In this document: positions 50,361 through 57,931 of the stretch, piece by piece | How the letters are laid out: the number at the start of each line of letters is the position of its first letter | How positions within the stretch are numbered: position 1 is the first letter of the stretch | Assembly: GCF_000730605.1 (NCBI RefSeq) | Contig: NZ_BBIS01000037.1 | Location: forward strand, 1-64,000 | Direction of reading: 5' to 3' | DNA length: 64,000 nucleotides | Source: Pseudomonas monteilii NBRC 103158 = DSM 14164 | Lineage (GTDB): Bacteria; Pseudomonadota; Gammaproteobacteria; Pseudomonadales; Pseudomonadaceae | Position numbers and translations under genes: made by a program | The notes under the pieces: model-generated | Database searches by the model: none | What the model saw: only the letters and a program-made list of their open reading frames with translations | What the model was told of the DNA's origin: nothing

Positions 50361-51380
50361 GTGGAGTTTCTTGCCGAATACGCAAGCTTTCTCGCCAAAA
50401 CCGCCACCCTGGTCATCGCCATCCTGGTGGTGCTATCAGCCATCGCCGGGCTGCGCGGCAAGGGGCGGCGCAAACCGGGTGGGCAGTTACAGGTCACCCG
50501 CCTGAACGAGTTCTACAAGGACCTGCGCGAGCGCCTGGAGTCTGGCCTGCTGGACAAGGCCCAGCTCAAGGCCTTGCGCAAGCAGCAGGCCAAGGCGGAA
50601 AAACAGCAGAAGAAGGGCAAGGCCGAGGAAAAGGGCCGGGTCTTCGTGCTGGATTTCGATGGCGACATCAAGGCCTCGGCCACTGAAAGCCTGCGTAACG
50701 AAATCACCGCGCTACTGACCCTCGCCACCCCGCGTGACGAAGTAGTGCTGCGCCTGGAGAGTGGCGGTGGCCTGGTGCACAGCTACGGCCTGGCAGCGTC
50801 GCAGCTGGCGCGCATTCGTCAGGCAGGCATCCCGCTGACCGTGTGCATCGACAAGGTGGCCGCCAGCGGTGGTTACATGATGGCCTGCATCGGCGAGAAG
50901 ATTGTCAGTGCGCCGTTCGCCGTGCTGGGTTCGATCGGCGTGGTGGCGCAGTTGCCTAACGTCAACCGCCTGTTGAAGAAGCATGACATCGACTTCGAAG
51001 TGCTGACTGCTGGCGAGTACAAACGTACCCTCACCGTGTTTGGCGAAAACACCGAGAAGGGCCGGGAGAAGTTCCAGGAAGACCTGGACATCACCCACCA
51101 GCTGTTCAAGGACTTCGTTGCACGCTACCGCCCACAGTTGCATATTGACGAAGTGGCCACCGGCGAAGTCTGGCTCGGGGTTGCGGCACTCAACCGAAAG
51201 CTGGTGGACGAACTGCAGACCAGCGACGAATACCTCAGCGAGCGTGCGCGCAATGCCAACCTGTTCCACCTGCACTATGCCGAACGCAAGAGCCTGCAGG
51301 AACGCATCGGCATGGCGGCGAGCGGCACGGTGGAGAACACGGTGGTAGGTTTGTGGAGTAAACTCGGGCGTCTGCGCTAA
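50361..51380 (+). CDS. sohB: Inner-membrane serine protease SohB
   Basis: This 339-aa S49 peptidase has an N-terminal membrane anchor (ATLVIAILVVLSAIAGL), a charged linker (KQQAKAEKQQKKGKAEEKG), the catalytic serine in VAASGGYMMACIGEK and the downstream lysine region of the S49 fold (GSIGVVAQLPN ... TAGEYKRTL). AAGGAG is well placed before a GTG start at 50361. It matches the E. coli SohB family in length (349 aa). Confidence 0.92.
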   Translation: MEFLAEYASFLAKTATLVIAILVVLSAIAGLRGKGRRKPGGQLQVTRLNEFYKDLRERLESGLLDKAQLKALRKQQAKAEKQQKKGKAEEKGRVFVLDFDGDIKASATESLRNEITALLTLATPRDEVVLRLESGGGLVHSYGLAASQLARIRQAGIPLTVCIDKVAASGGYMMACIGEKIVSAPFAVLGSIGVVAQLPNVNRLLKKHDIDFEVLTAGEYKRTLTVFGENTEKGREKFQEDLDITHQLFKDFVARYRPQLHIDEVATGEVWLGVAALNRKLVDELQTSDEYLSERARNANLFHLHYAERKSLQERIGMAASGTVENTVVGLWSKLGRLR

Positions 51381-51534
51381 CACCTTGAACCCGTTGAAAT
51401 TTTTTTTCGTTCAGGGGGTTGCAAGGTTAAAGGAATGAAGACATAATGGCGCCCATCGAAACGCAGCAAACTTTGAAAAAGGTTCAGCGTTTCAAGGAGA
51501 TAGCAAAGCGCAAGCAGCTAGATCCGACCTTTGA

Positions 51535-51608
51535 GGCCGAGTAGCAAAGTGGTTATGCTCCGGATTGCAAATCCGTCTACGCCGGTTCGATTCCGACCTC
51601 GGCCTCCA
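51535..51608 (+). tRNA. tRNA-Cys (GCA)
   Basis: A 74-nt cloverleaf starts GGCCGAG and ends CTCGGCC-T-CCA, with acceptor stem fully paired. The anticodon loop TTGCAAA gives anticodon GCA at 51567-51569, and the T-arm carries GGTTCGATTCC. The encoded CCA is present. Its 3' half is duplicated at 54690-54732, marking it as an integration site. Confidence 0.97.
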
Positions 51609-51619
51609 CCATTCGAAAG

Positions 51620-51649
51620 CCCCGCAGATTAACGTCTGCGGGGTTTTTC
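51620..51649 (+). terminator. Rho-independent terminator of tRNA-Cys
   Basis: CCCCGCAGA and TCTGCGGGG form a 9-bp stem around TTAACG, followed by TTTTTCTTT. It lies 12 nt after the tRNA. Confidence 0.9.
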
Positions 51650-51684
51650 TTTATGGGTCAAAAAAAGCCAAGAGTTCCGAAACT

Positions 51685-51936
51685 TCAGCCTTTGGAGGGC
51701 TTGGCGATGGCGCCGACGCGACGATAAACGCGCTCGGTGATCCCCTCTTTTGAGTGACCTAGCAGCACGCTTGCATCGCTCAGGTCGTTGATCTCGGATG
51801 CGGCCTTCGGTCTGATGTCGCGGAACTGGAACTGGGCGATACGGTTGGCCAGATCCGGCTTATTCTCGACCTCGGCCTTCACCCTGGCGTCCTCTCGGGC
51901 TGCGTGAGTACCACCAAGCCCAGGACTGTGGCGCAC
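51685..51936 (-). pseudogene. Tyrosine-recombinase integrase, C-terminal fragment
   Basis: The frame ends with RDIRPKAASEI, then ASVLLGHSKEGITERVYRR and VGAIAKPSK. These are box-II-type residues of phage integrases: the R-x-x-x-x-A segment, the LLGHS box and the catalytic tyrosine in ERVYRR. About 250 N-terminal residues are missing, and the upstream end meets a gene fragment reading the other way (51908-52054), marking a deletion junction. It fits as the integrase of the tRNA-Cys element. Confidence 0.8.
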
Positions 51937-52054
51937 CGCTAAGGAGGTCGAGCGCCTGCGCCGACTGGCCGAGTCGTTGTTTCAGGTGTTATCCGACTAC
52001 CAGTATCGGGTGATAGCTAAAGCCCGCGGCAAGGATTTGCCGCCTCTTCATTGA
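51908..52054 (+). pseudogene. 3' fragment of an unidentified gene
   Basis: The open frame ends in a plausible natural C-terminus: EVERLRRLAESLFQVLSDYQ, RVIAKARGKDLPPLH, stop. It is charged and helical and has no start of its own. It overlaps the integrase fragment on the opposite strand at its left end and the SRAP stop at its right. I read it as the tail of an element gene whose front was lost in the deletion that also removed the integrase N-terminus. Confidence 0.4.
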
Positions 52055-52713
52055 AGCGGGCTTATAAGCTCGGCACCTTGGTTGCGTACATTCCCTACGG
52101 CGGGGCTCACCCGGTACCATTCAAAGGCGTCGGCCGGTTCGCCCAAGTTGAGCACCAGTTGCTCTGCATGCTCGCTCGGCATTCCTGCCGCGATCCACTC
52201 GTATGCCAGCTCAGGTGACAGCACAACAGGCCTACGATCGTGCACGTCGACCATGCCGCCCTGGGCATCGGCGGTGATGATGACAAACCCGTCGTGCTCG
52301 CTGCCGACAAACTGGCCGATGCTGGCACATAGGGCGGGGCGCCCGTCCCGACGGCGAATGTAGTACGGCTGCTTCTTCGGTCCACCCTCATCAACCCATT
52401 CGTACTAGCCGTCGATGGGTGTGATTGCCCGGTTCGGCCAGATCGCTCGGAAGAATGGGCCGTGCGCCACCTTTTCGACCCTGGCATTGATCGGCGCAGC
52501 ACGGTCGGTCGCCCAATGCGACCGCCATCCCCACTTCACCAGGTCAGCGCGCGGGCCTGCGTCATCTACCCTCAGCACTGCCACCGGCGTGGTCGGCGCG
52601 ACGTTGTACCGGCCAAGAGGCTCGTCGCCGACGTTGTTCTTCCAGGCCTCTGGCAGGCTCAGGGTTTCAACGAAGTCGTGTATGCCTCGGTACTGACTCA
52701 ACCTTCCACACAT
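52048..52713 (-). pseudogene. SRAP (YedK/HMCES) protein gene interrupted by one amber codon
   Basis: SRAP proteins crosslink to abasic sites in single-stranded DNA through Cys2. Reading through one TAG at 52405-52407 gives a normal 222-codon gene. It starts MCGRLSQY (Cys2 present), has YNVAPTTPVAVL and INARVEKV (Asn), then IDG-stop-YEWVDEGGPKKQPYYIR (active-site Glu right after the stop) and VDVHDRRPVVL (active-site His). No frameshift or other stop occurs. The amber replaces the aromatic residue of the usual DGYYEW/DGFYEW motif. It is a fresh pseudogene, or expressed only with suppression. The LexA box at 52790-52811 lies 77 bp upstream. Confidence 0.85.
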
Positions 52714-52789
52714 ACGCCGCCCTCCTGCATGAGCAAACAAGCATAGTCCGCCGAGCGGTACTGGCGAGGTTGCTTTTCCTGATGCTGAA

Positions 52790-52811
52790 ATACTGTATTT
52801 AAATACAGTAT
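52790..52811. promoter_or_regulatory. LexA (SOS) box between divergent SRAP gene and small ORF
   Basis: The core CTGTATTTAAATACAG (52793-52808) is the CTG-N10-CAG LexA consensus with an AT-only centre, inside a 22-bp perfect palindrome. It lies 77 bp before the SRAP start (minus) and 10 bp before the ATG at 52822 (plus). It therefore should repress both genes until DNA damage. Confidence 0.85.
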
Positions 52812-52821
52812 ATGGTGCAGT

Positions 52822-53115
52822 ATGTACTTCCTCCTCGTTCGCCGCCGCGTGAATGGCGTGGCCATCCCGTACGATCAGCTCAGGATGATCCAGCCCCTGA
52901 AGGCCGACATCCACATTGGTGACCATCACAGCGAACCACTGGGCCGGGTATCGACCCAGGCCTGGGTGTTTAACCCTGCGCCGGGGCCCGACATCATTCC
53001 TCGATTGCATGACGCAAAGGTCAATGGCATGGCCCAGCTCGGAATCAACATCAACGGTGTCGAGGAAGTCGAAGGCGTGCTGTATGCGCAGTCGTGGTGG
53101 TGCAGAGCAGAGTGA
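52822..53115 (+). CDS. SOS-box-linked small protein, 97 aa, unknown function
   Basis: The product starts MYFLLVRRRVNGVAIPYDQL and continues RMIQPLKADIHIGDHHSEPLGRV, QAWVFNPAPGPDIIPRLHDAKVNGMAQLG. It is compact, with no signal peptide or membrane helix. The LexA box is 10 bp before the ATG, so the box overlaps the promoter. Divergent pairing with an SRAP gene suggests a DNA-damage role. I do not recognise a named family. The ribosome binding site is weak (GGTG). Confidence 0.6.
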   Translation: MYFLLVRRRVNGVAIPYDQLRMIQPLKADIHIGDHHSEPLGRVSTQAWVFNPAPGPDIIPRLHDAKVNGMAQLGININGVEEVEGVLYAQSWWCRAE

Positions 53116-53133
53116 TGGCCGGGATACGCAAGC

Positions 53134-53214
53134 ATGGATGAACTGAACGACCGATTCGCCTTGGTTACAGATCCCGATGGGCGCGCTGCCGTGCTCGAGG
53201 AGGCTTGGCACTGA
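53134..53214 (+). CDS. Possible 26-aa ORF after the SOS-linked gene
   Basis: ATG to TGA encodes MDELNDRFALVTDPDGR plus AAVLEEAWH, an acidic helical peptide 18 nt downstream of the 97-aa gene on the same strand. The composition is protein-like, but the ribosome binding site is poor. It could equally be a truncated gene start. Confidence 0.3.
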   Translation: MDELNDRFALVTDPDGRAAVLEEAWH

Positions 53215-53553
53215 GCTCAAGCATGTCGGTTTTGCTGGGCGAAAGTCGGTGAAACTGGCCGAACCGTATTAAACAGTTGCGATTCGCAGGCCGCTAGCGG
53301 CGCGGCCTGAGGGTCGATTCTCACGCTACTGCTGCAGTACTGGAAGTGACGCTAGCCACAGACCAGGCTCATGCAGCTTGTCAGCGGCGGCGGATGGTTA
53401 GGCATGCGGGGTTTTCGAAAGAACCTGCCGAGTTTTGCGTTGAATATGCTGGCAATTTTCAGTATCTGGCTCTTATTTGCACGGAGTCTGTCAATAGCCT
53501 GTATAGTGACTGCGTAGCCGTGTTTTGCGGCTGCTCACTATGAGGTTGCTTTT
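53215..53553. other. Non-coding stretch within the tRNA-Cys element
   Basis: I see no gene in these 339 bp. A GC-rich hairpin (GGCCGCTAGCGGC, about 53301-53313) and a possible promoter (TATAGT near 53502) before the gene at 53554 are the only notable items. The sequence is more mixed in base composition than the core genes. Confidence 0.4.
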
Positions 53554-53739
53554 ATGCTCCAGGCCATATCCCCCGAGACGCAGCGTGCCCATGAGCGCTT
53601 GAATGAACAGACTCAATTGTTCGTCAAGCTGGGAGGCCAAATTGAAAGCGTTCCTGCAGGAGTCAGCGGCGTGCTAGCTAGCAAGCCGAAGTCGGTTTGG
53701 ACCAACCCTCAAACGGCCAAGTCCATCCACAAGCGATAG
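53554..53739 (+). CDS. Small hypothetical protein, 61 aa
   Basis: The product MLQAISPETQRAHERLNEQ is followed by TQLFVKLGGQIESVPAGVSGVLASKPKSVWTN. GAGG lies 8 nt before the ATG and a TATAGT -10 element about 45 nt upstream. Small proteins of this appearance occur in Pseudomonas phages and islands. Function unknown. Confidence 0.55.
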   Translation: MLQAISPETQRAHERLNEQTQLFVKLGGQIESVPAGVSGVLASKPKSVWTNPQTAKSIHKR

Positions 53740-53791
53740 CGCGTCAAAGCGCACTGCTTGGTTGCTTCATTGCGAACGCGAGGGCACAAGT

Positions 53792-54004
53792 ATGTTTGAT
53801 GCGCCAAGTGATTTAGATATTTCTGAGTGGATTGGCGTCAGCGAGACGGAAATAGCTATTTACCGGGGTAATATGTTTCGATTGAAGGATGATTCGTGGC
53901 TCATCCGTTTTTCGTTCGCAATGCTCCGAGCGCTACGCCAGAGGCTTACTGACGGTTTACCCTCCTTGTCACAGTTGAAAACCAGGCGACAGACGTATGA
54001 GTGA
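53792..54004 (+). CDS. Small hypothetical protein, 70 aa
   Basis: It begins MFDAPSDLDISEWIGVSETEIAIY and ends RQRLTDGLPSLSQLKTRRQTYE. It is probably cytoplasmic. GAGGG lies about 9 nt before the ATG at 53792; a TTG at 53762 is an alternative. It is AT-richer than the chromosome average and lies 52 nt after the preceding small gene, in the same direction. Confidence 0.45.
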   Translation: MFDAPSDLDISEWIGVSETEIAIYRGNMFRLKDDSWLIRFSFAMLRALRQRLTDGLPSLSQLKTRRQTYE

Positions 54005-54135
54005 GTTTGATTGAGCGTACGATCCTGACGCGAGCTCAACACAAGCCTTGTCCCGGTGGTCCGTTTTATATCTTCTGGAGGAGTTGGAGGCGCATACTCA
54101 AGTGGCTCAGGGCTTCTGAGCATTGAGAGGTGTGT

Positions 54136-54366
54136 ATGTCCAGAGATAGGTATGGCGTAGAGAGTGACAGACAGGTCAGTCAGCCAGCCGGTAATGAGGG
54201 GCAGCTACAGGGATCAGTCAATCAGAACGAAAGCGTTTGCCAAGAGGGCCGTGACGACAATTTCGACAGCCCTCCCTTTCGAAGAGGGCAGAAACAGGTG
54301 CCGCCGGACCCATCGAGGGCATCCCATGCGGAGCGTTATAGTTATCACAAGCGCCCATTGGAATAA
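54136..54366 (+). CDS. Hypothetical polar protein, 76 aa
   Basis: The product is very hydrophilic and low in hydrophobic residues (VSQPAGNEGQLQGSVNQNES, DDNFDSPPFRRGQKQVPPDP), so it is probably disordered. GAGAGG is 5-6 nt before the ATG at 54136. A terminator follows 27 nt after the stop, which favours a real transcription unit. Confidence 0.4.
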   Translation: MSRDRYGVESDRQVSQPAGNEGQLQGSVNQNESVCQEGRDDNFDSPPFRRGQKQVPPDPSRASHAERYSYHKRPLE

Positions 54367-54393
54367 CGTTCAGCTGTAGATGGATATAGATCT

Positions 54394-54420
54394 AAAAGCC
54401 TGGTCGTGCGCCAGGCTTTT
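54394..54420 (+). terminator. Rho-independent terminator
   Basis: AAAAGCCTGG and CCAGGCTTTT form a 10-bp stem with a 7-nt loop, followed by one further T. It could serve both strands. Confidence 0.8.
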
Positions 54421-54689
54421 TGCATGTGGATTCCGCGCCAGATGGCCAAGCGGCGGGCCTGCTGGACCTCACGCTCTGACCTCGTAGCCTACAGTCCGTT
54501 TGCCACAGATGCACGCCCGGCATTTTTCAGCGCGGCGCCGTAAAGGAGGAAGGGAAATTAGCCAGAAAAATGGTTCCAAAACCGAAAGTTAGACACCTCT
54601 ACAATGCTGGTTACAAGCTGGCAAATCCCGATTTTTATTGGAACTGATTTTAGCGTCCAGGGCGCATAAGGCGGAGATTCTTGGGTCGT

Positions 54690-54732
54690 ATTGCAAATCC
54701 GTCTAGGCCGGTTCGATTTCGACCTCGGCCTC
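54690..54732 (+). repeat. Direct repeat of the tRNA-Cys 3' half (putative attR)
   Basis: The 43 bp match 51564-51606 with two differences (G for C at 54706, T for C at 54719). The 5' half of a tRNA is absent, so this is not a tRNA gene. It is the distal attachment site of the tRNA-Cys element, and it overlaps the end of the acyltransferase remnant. Confidence 0.8.
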
Positions 54733-55249
54733 GACGATAAATGACCCAAGAAACCCGATAAGCGTAAAGTGAACCAAGTACATGGAGTATGAGATTCTTC
54801 CAAGGAAGGCGCAGGTCTTGGTCGTGAGTGCGCGCTGGGCTGAAGGCAGTCCAGGAGGTGCAATAATGCACAGAAAGGTCAAATACTGAGAAGTATTCCT
54901 CTTATGGGTATCCGGGTAATTCGGTAGTGGCTGCGAAGTTTGAGCTAAATGAAGTGTAGGTGAGGCAGGGTATTAATATGGAGGCCAACGCTGGTATTGC
55001 TAGCCTGGGGTGCCTCTTGATTGCGGCTTTTAAGTACCGTGCTGAACTTTTGTTGTGAACGAAGTGGCAGAAAACTACAGGTAGCGCCGCTAATCCGCGC
55101 AGCCCATCAGAACCCAGCCCGCTCTGGAAGGATCTGGCGGTAGATGCTTGGCCAAGCTTCGAATCGACATGCCCATCTCCTCGTGTGTACAAGCTCGATG
55201 CTGCACCTTGAGCACTTATTTTGAACCGCACCACCCATACGTGGGTCAT
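54703..55249 (-). pseudogene. Acyltransferase-3 (OafA/NolL type) remnant
   Basis: Two separated pieces in different frames belong to one membrane acyltransferase. The N-terminal piece (within 54902-55249) has DGLRGLAALPVVFCHF and HPRLAIPALASILIPCL. The C-terminal piece (54703 to about 54815) has FLGRISYSMYLVHFTLIGF and ends at TAG 54703-54705 inside the attachment repeat. The roughly 200 residues expected between them are gone. The true start is unclear (about 55110-55249). The rest of 55250-55434 shows no gene. Confidence 0.6.
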
Positions 55250-55434
55250 CAGAAGGGAGGGCGGTAATAACGCCCCGGTTCCCTCACCACGTATTGAAAT
55301 GTTCGCAAGCTAAGGTTGAGCTCAAGCCCATTCCACCAGCGAGGTCGTCAGGAAATGGATTATTCCAGCATGGTTGAAGCGTTGGACAAGATGTTGGAGA
55401 AAGCGGCTGCAACGCAGGTATCCGCCAATGAAAG

Positions 55435-55641
55435 TCAGCGATGCATCCGTAACCATTCATCCGCGACGTCGCCCATAGTGGACGGCGTGCCGCTCTTGAT
55501 CCACGCCATGAAGGCTCCGTCGAACTTGGATGCCTGGCCACACTCGCCGAGTAGAAACTGACGCACCTTCTGCGTGTTGCGGTAGTGCTTGTCCAAGGGC
55601 GTGGTGCGGGTAATCGGCCCAGCGTGCCAGTCGAAGCCCAT
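55435..55641 (-). CDS. DUF6434-like small protein, 68 aa
   Basis: MGFDWHAGPITRTTPLDKHYRN then TQKVRQFLLGECG, KFDGAFMAWIKSG and TMGDVADEW resemble the DUF6434 pattern as I remember it, a domain found alone or with SAP domains. It is probably intact. The ribosome binding site is weak (GGGACAG). Function unknown. Confidence 0.6.
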   Translation of the reverse strand: MGFDWHAGPITRTTPLDKHYRNTQKVRQFLLGECGQASKFDGAFMAWIKSGTPSTMGDVADEWLRMHR

Positions 55642-55672
55642 GGTCTGTCCCTTGACTATGAAATGAAAAGGG

Positions 55673-55706
55673 CAAAAGCCCGTGAATGATCATCCATGGG
55701 CTTTTG
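55673..55706 (-). terminator. Terminator after adhP
   Basis: CAAAAGCCCGTG pairs with CATGGGCTTTTG (one G-T pair) around a 10-nt loop, followed on the minus strand by CCCTTTTC. It lies 30 nt past the adhP stop. Confidence 0.75.
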
Positions 55707-55735
55707 GTCGTTCGAAACGATCGGCCTTCAGGCTA

Positions 55736-56746
55736 TCAACCTTCGAACTGGATAACCATGCGGCCTTTGATCTTGCCTTCCAGCATCTCGTCGAAGATCT
55801 GGTTGATGTCCTCGATCGGCCGCAGGGTTACCTTGGGCACTACTTTGCCTTCAGCGGCGAACTGGAAGGCCTCTTGCAGGTCTTGCCGTGTGCCCACCAA
55901 CGAGCCAACCACTTCGATCCCGTCCAGCACCAGGCGGGGGATATTCAGGTCCATGGACTCTGACGGAAGCCCGACGGCAACCAGGCGGCCGCCTGCGCGT
56001 AGCGCGTCCACGGCCGAGTTGAAGGCGGCTTTGGCAACGGCGGTAACCACAGCTGCATGGGCGCCCCCGGTCTTGGCCTGGATGATCTTCGCGGCGTCTT
56101 CGGTGCGCGAGTTGATAACCAGGTCGGCGCCCATTTCGCTGGCGAAGCGCAGTTGCTCTTCGTTGACGTCAATGGCGATCACTTTGGCGTTGAACACGTT
56201 CTTGGCGTATTGCAGCGCCAGGTTGCCCAGGCCGCCGAGGCCGTAGATGGCGATCCATTGGCCGGGGCGGATGTTGGAGATTTTTACCGCCTTGTAGGTG
56301 GTCACGCCGGCGCAGGTAACGCTGCTGGCGGCGGCGGAGTCGAGGCCGTCAGGTACTTTGACCGAATAGTCGGCTTTGACGATGCAGGCTTCTGCCATGC
56401 CGCCGTCCACGGTGTACCCGGAGTTTTTCACTTCGCGGCACAGGGTTTCGTTGCCGCTGGTGCAATAGTCGCAATGCCCGCACCCCTGATAAAACCATGC
56501 CACGCTGGCGCGGTCGCCCGGCTTGAGCGAGGTAACGCCCGGCCCGACTTCCTGGACCACGCCGATGCCTTCGTGGCCCAGCACGACGCCGGTCTTGTCA
56601 CCGAAGTCGCCATTTTTCACGTGCAAGTCGGTGTGGCACACACCGCAGCATTGCATCTTCAGCAGCGCTTCACCGTGTTCGAGGGGGCGCAGGGTTTTCT
56701 CAACCACATCCACGCGACGGCCTGGCGCAACAACAGCAGCTTTCAT
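55736..56746 (-). CDS. adhP: Zinc-dependent alcohol dehydrogenase AdhP
   Basis: This 336-aa medium-chain dehydrogenase oxidises ethanol and other primary alcohols with NAD. It has catalytic-zinc residues in CGVCHTDLH and GHEGIGVV, four structural-zinc cysteines (CGHCDYCTSGNETLC), and the Rossmann motif YGLGGLGNLALQYA. The length equals E. coli AdhP. Its own terminator follows at 55673-55706. Confidence 0.95.
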   Translation of the reverse strand: MKAAVVAPGRRVDVVEKTLRPLEHGEALLKMQCCGVCHTDLHVKNGDFGDKTGVVLGHEGIGVVQEVGPGVTSLKPGDRASVAWFYQGCGHCDYCTSGNETLCREVKNSGYTVDGGMAEACIVKADYSVKVPDGLDSAAASSVTCAGVTTYKAVKISNIRPGQWIAIYGLGGLGNLALQYAKNVFNAKVIAIDVNEEQLRFASEMGADLVINSRTEDAAKIIQAKTGGAHAAVVTAVAKAAFNSAVDALRAGGRLVAVGLPSESMDLNIPRLVLDGIEVVGSLVGTRQDLQEAFQFAAEGKVVPKVTLRPIEDINQIFDEMLEGKIKGRMVIQFEG

Positions 56747-56985
56747 AAGAGCCTCCGTGTCTATCCGAGTGAGCTTGGGTTATCGCTGGGTTAGCATAGC
56801 CCTTGCGTGGCCGGGCAAAACTGCTCCAGGTCATGGGGTGGGTTAGCGCCACAAAAAGAAAAGCCCGCGGCAATGATGCGGCGGGCTGCAAGAACGTACG
56901 GAGCAGGGTTAGTGTGCCCATCCGTTTGTCAGTATTTCGTGAAGCGCAGGTCATGAGGCTGTCATGTGCGCAACACCATAAAAAA

Positions 56986-57005
56986 GCCCGCCATGAGCGG
57001 CGGGC
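56986..57005 (-). terminator. Terminator-like hairpin before adhP
   Basis: A 7-bp stem GCCCGCC/GGCGGGC with a 6-nt loop is followed on the minus strand by TTTTTTATGG. A second, similar hairpin (GCCCGC/GCGGGC) lies at 56863-56886, again with a T-rich minus-strand side. They probably stop transcripts coming from the DoxX gene before adhP. Confidence 0.65.
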
Positions 57006-57129
57006 AAAAGACGTTTGAAGGGAGAGCCTGCAGGTTGCGCCCGGCTGGTTAACCCAGGATTAAGTGGCAACGCATTGACCTCGGAAGCTGATCAGCCTAT
57101 ACAGGCCTGCCATCACGCCAGGAGCCAGC

Positions 57130-57327
57130 ATGCACGACGAAGACGACCTGCACGAACCCGAGCACGATCACCTGCTCGACCATGAGTTTCTCTACGACGA
57201 CGTGGAGCACGAGGCAGATGCCCAAGGCGCCGAGGATGAAGTGGAAGAAGACGAGGAAACGCTGGATGACCTCGATGATGAGGAGCGGGATCACCCAGCC
57301 TGGTTCGACGATTGCGAAGACGACTGA
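57130..57327 (+). CDS. Very acidic small protein, 65 aa
   Basis: About half of the residues are Asp or Glu, with several His (MHDEDDLHEPEHDHLLDHEF, then EDEVEEDEETLDDLDDEERD). The calculated charge must be strongly negative. CAGGAG is 6-7 nt before the ATG. It ends 1 nt before the convergent DoxX gene. It could be a nucleic-acid mimic, cation buffer or partner of a basic protein, but no family is recognised. Confidence 0.65.
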   Translation: MHDEDDLHEPEHDHLLDHEFLYDDVEHEADAQGAEDEVEEDEETLDDLDDEERDHPAWFDDCEDD

Positions 57328-57328
57328 C

Positions 57329-57742
57329 CTAGCGGCCGTCCACCGAGAAGCGCCCTGGGCCGCTTACGGCCAGCAATAGCAGGCCGCCCATGATGGCGAG
57401 GTTTTTCAGGAACTGGGTCATGTTGGCGCTGCGCTCAGGGTCGACCATGTTCCAGAACGGGTGACCCAGCAGCGCCGTGCCCAGCACGAACAGTGCGAAC
57501 AGGAACGCCAACGGCCGGGTATAGAAGCCCAGCATCAGCAGGATGCCGACCACGAACTCCATGAGCACGGCAATCGCTGCCGCCAGCATGGGGGCAGGGG
57601 CACCCAGCGAGGTCATGTAGCCGACCGTGCCGTCAAAGCCGGTAAGCTTGGCCCAGCCAGACAAGACGAACAGGATCATCAGCAGCACGCGGGCTATCAG
57701 GATAATGATGTCGCGTTGGCCATCGAACAGGGAGTAGCGCAT
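57329..57742 (-). CDS. DoxX-family membrane protein
   Basis: This 137-aa protein with four transmembrane helices shows the DoxX pattern IARVLLMILFVLSGWAKLTGFDGTVGYM, then EFVVGILLMLGFYTRPLAFLFALF and GHPFWN. DoxX proteins are linked to redox and oxidative-stress functions at the inner membrane. The ATG at 57742 is used; a start at 57775 lacks support. Confidence 0.88.
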   Translation of the reverse strand: MRYSLFDGQRDIIILIARVLLMILFVLSGWAKLTGFDGTVGYMTSLGAPAPMLAAAIAVLMEFVVGILLMLGFYTRPLAFLFALFVLGTALLGHPFWNMVDPERSANMTQFLKNLAIMGGLLLLAVSGPGRFSVDGR

Positions 57743-57846
57743 GGCGGCGTTCCAGTGGACGAGTACAAGCTCCACTCTAGCAGCTGCGCGAGATATTGCC
57801 GGCAGGCAGCAAAAAGGCGCCGCAAGGACGCCTTTTCAACGAAGTT

Positions 57847-57931
57847 TGGTGCGAGTGGCGGGACTCGAACCCGCAAGGCTCACGCCGACAGATTTTAAGT
57901 CTGCTGTGTATACCAATTCCACCACACTCGC
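57847..57931 (-). tRNA. tRNA-Leu (UAA)
   Basis: On the minus strand an 85-nt gene runs GCGAGTGTGGTGGAATTGGT ... CCACTCGCACCA, with a class II variable arm (TGTCGGCGTGAGCCTTGCG), anticodon loop CTTAAAA (anticodon UAA) and T-loop GGTTCGAGTCC. The encoded CCA is present. Confidence 0.97.

Larger units (their letters stand above)
51564..54732. mobile_element. Collapsed integrated element at tRNA-Cys
   Basis: Positions 51564-51606, the 3' half of the tRNA, are repeated at 54690-54732 with 41 of 43 matches, as expected for attL/attR of an element inserted in the gene. Between them are an integrase C-terminus, a gene tail, a broken SRAP gene with an SOS box and several small orphan genes of lower GC. 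The size (about 3.1 kb) and broken genes indicate deletion of most of a phage or genomic island. It is probably no longer mobile. Confidence 0.75.

Noticed and set aside
54660..54735. A possible second tRNA-Cys.
   Set aside because: Only the 3' half of the tRNA is present; there is no 5' acceptor strand or D-arm, so it is an attachment-site repeat.
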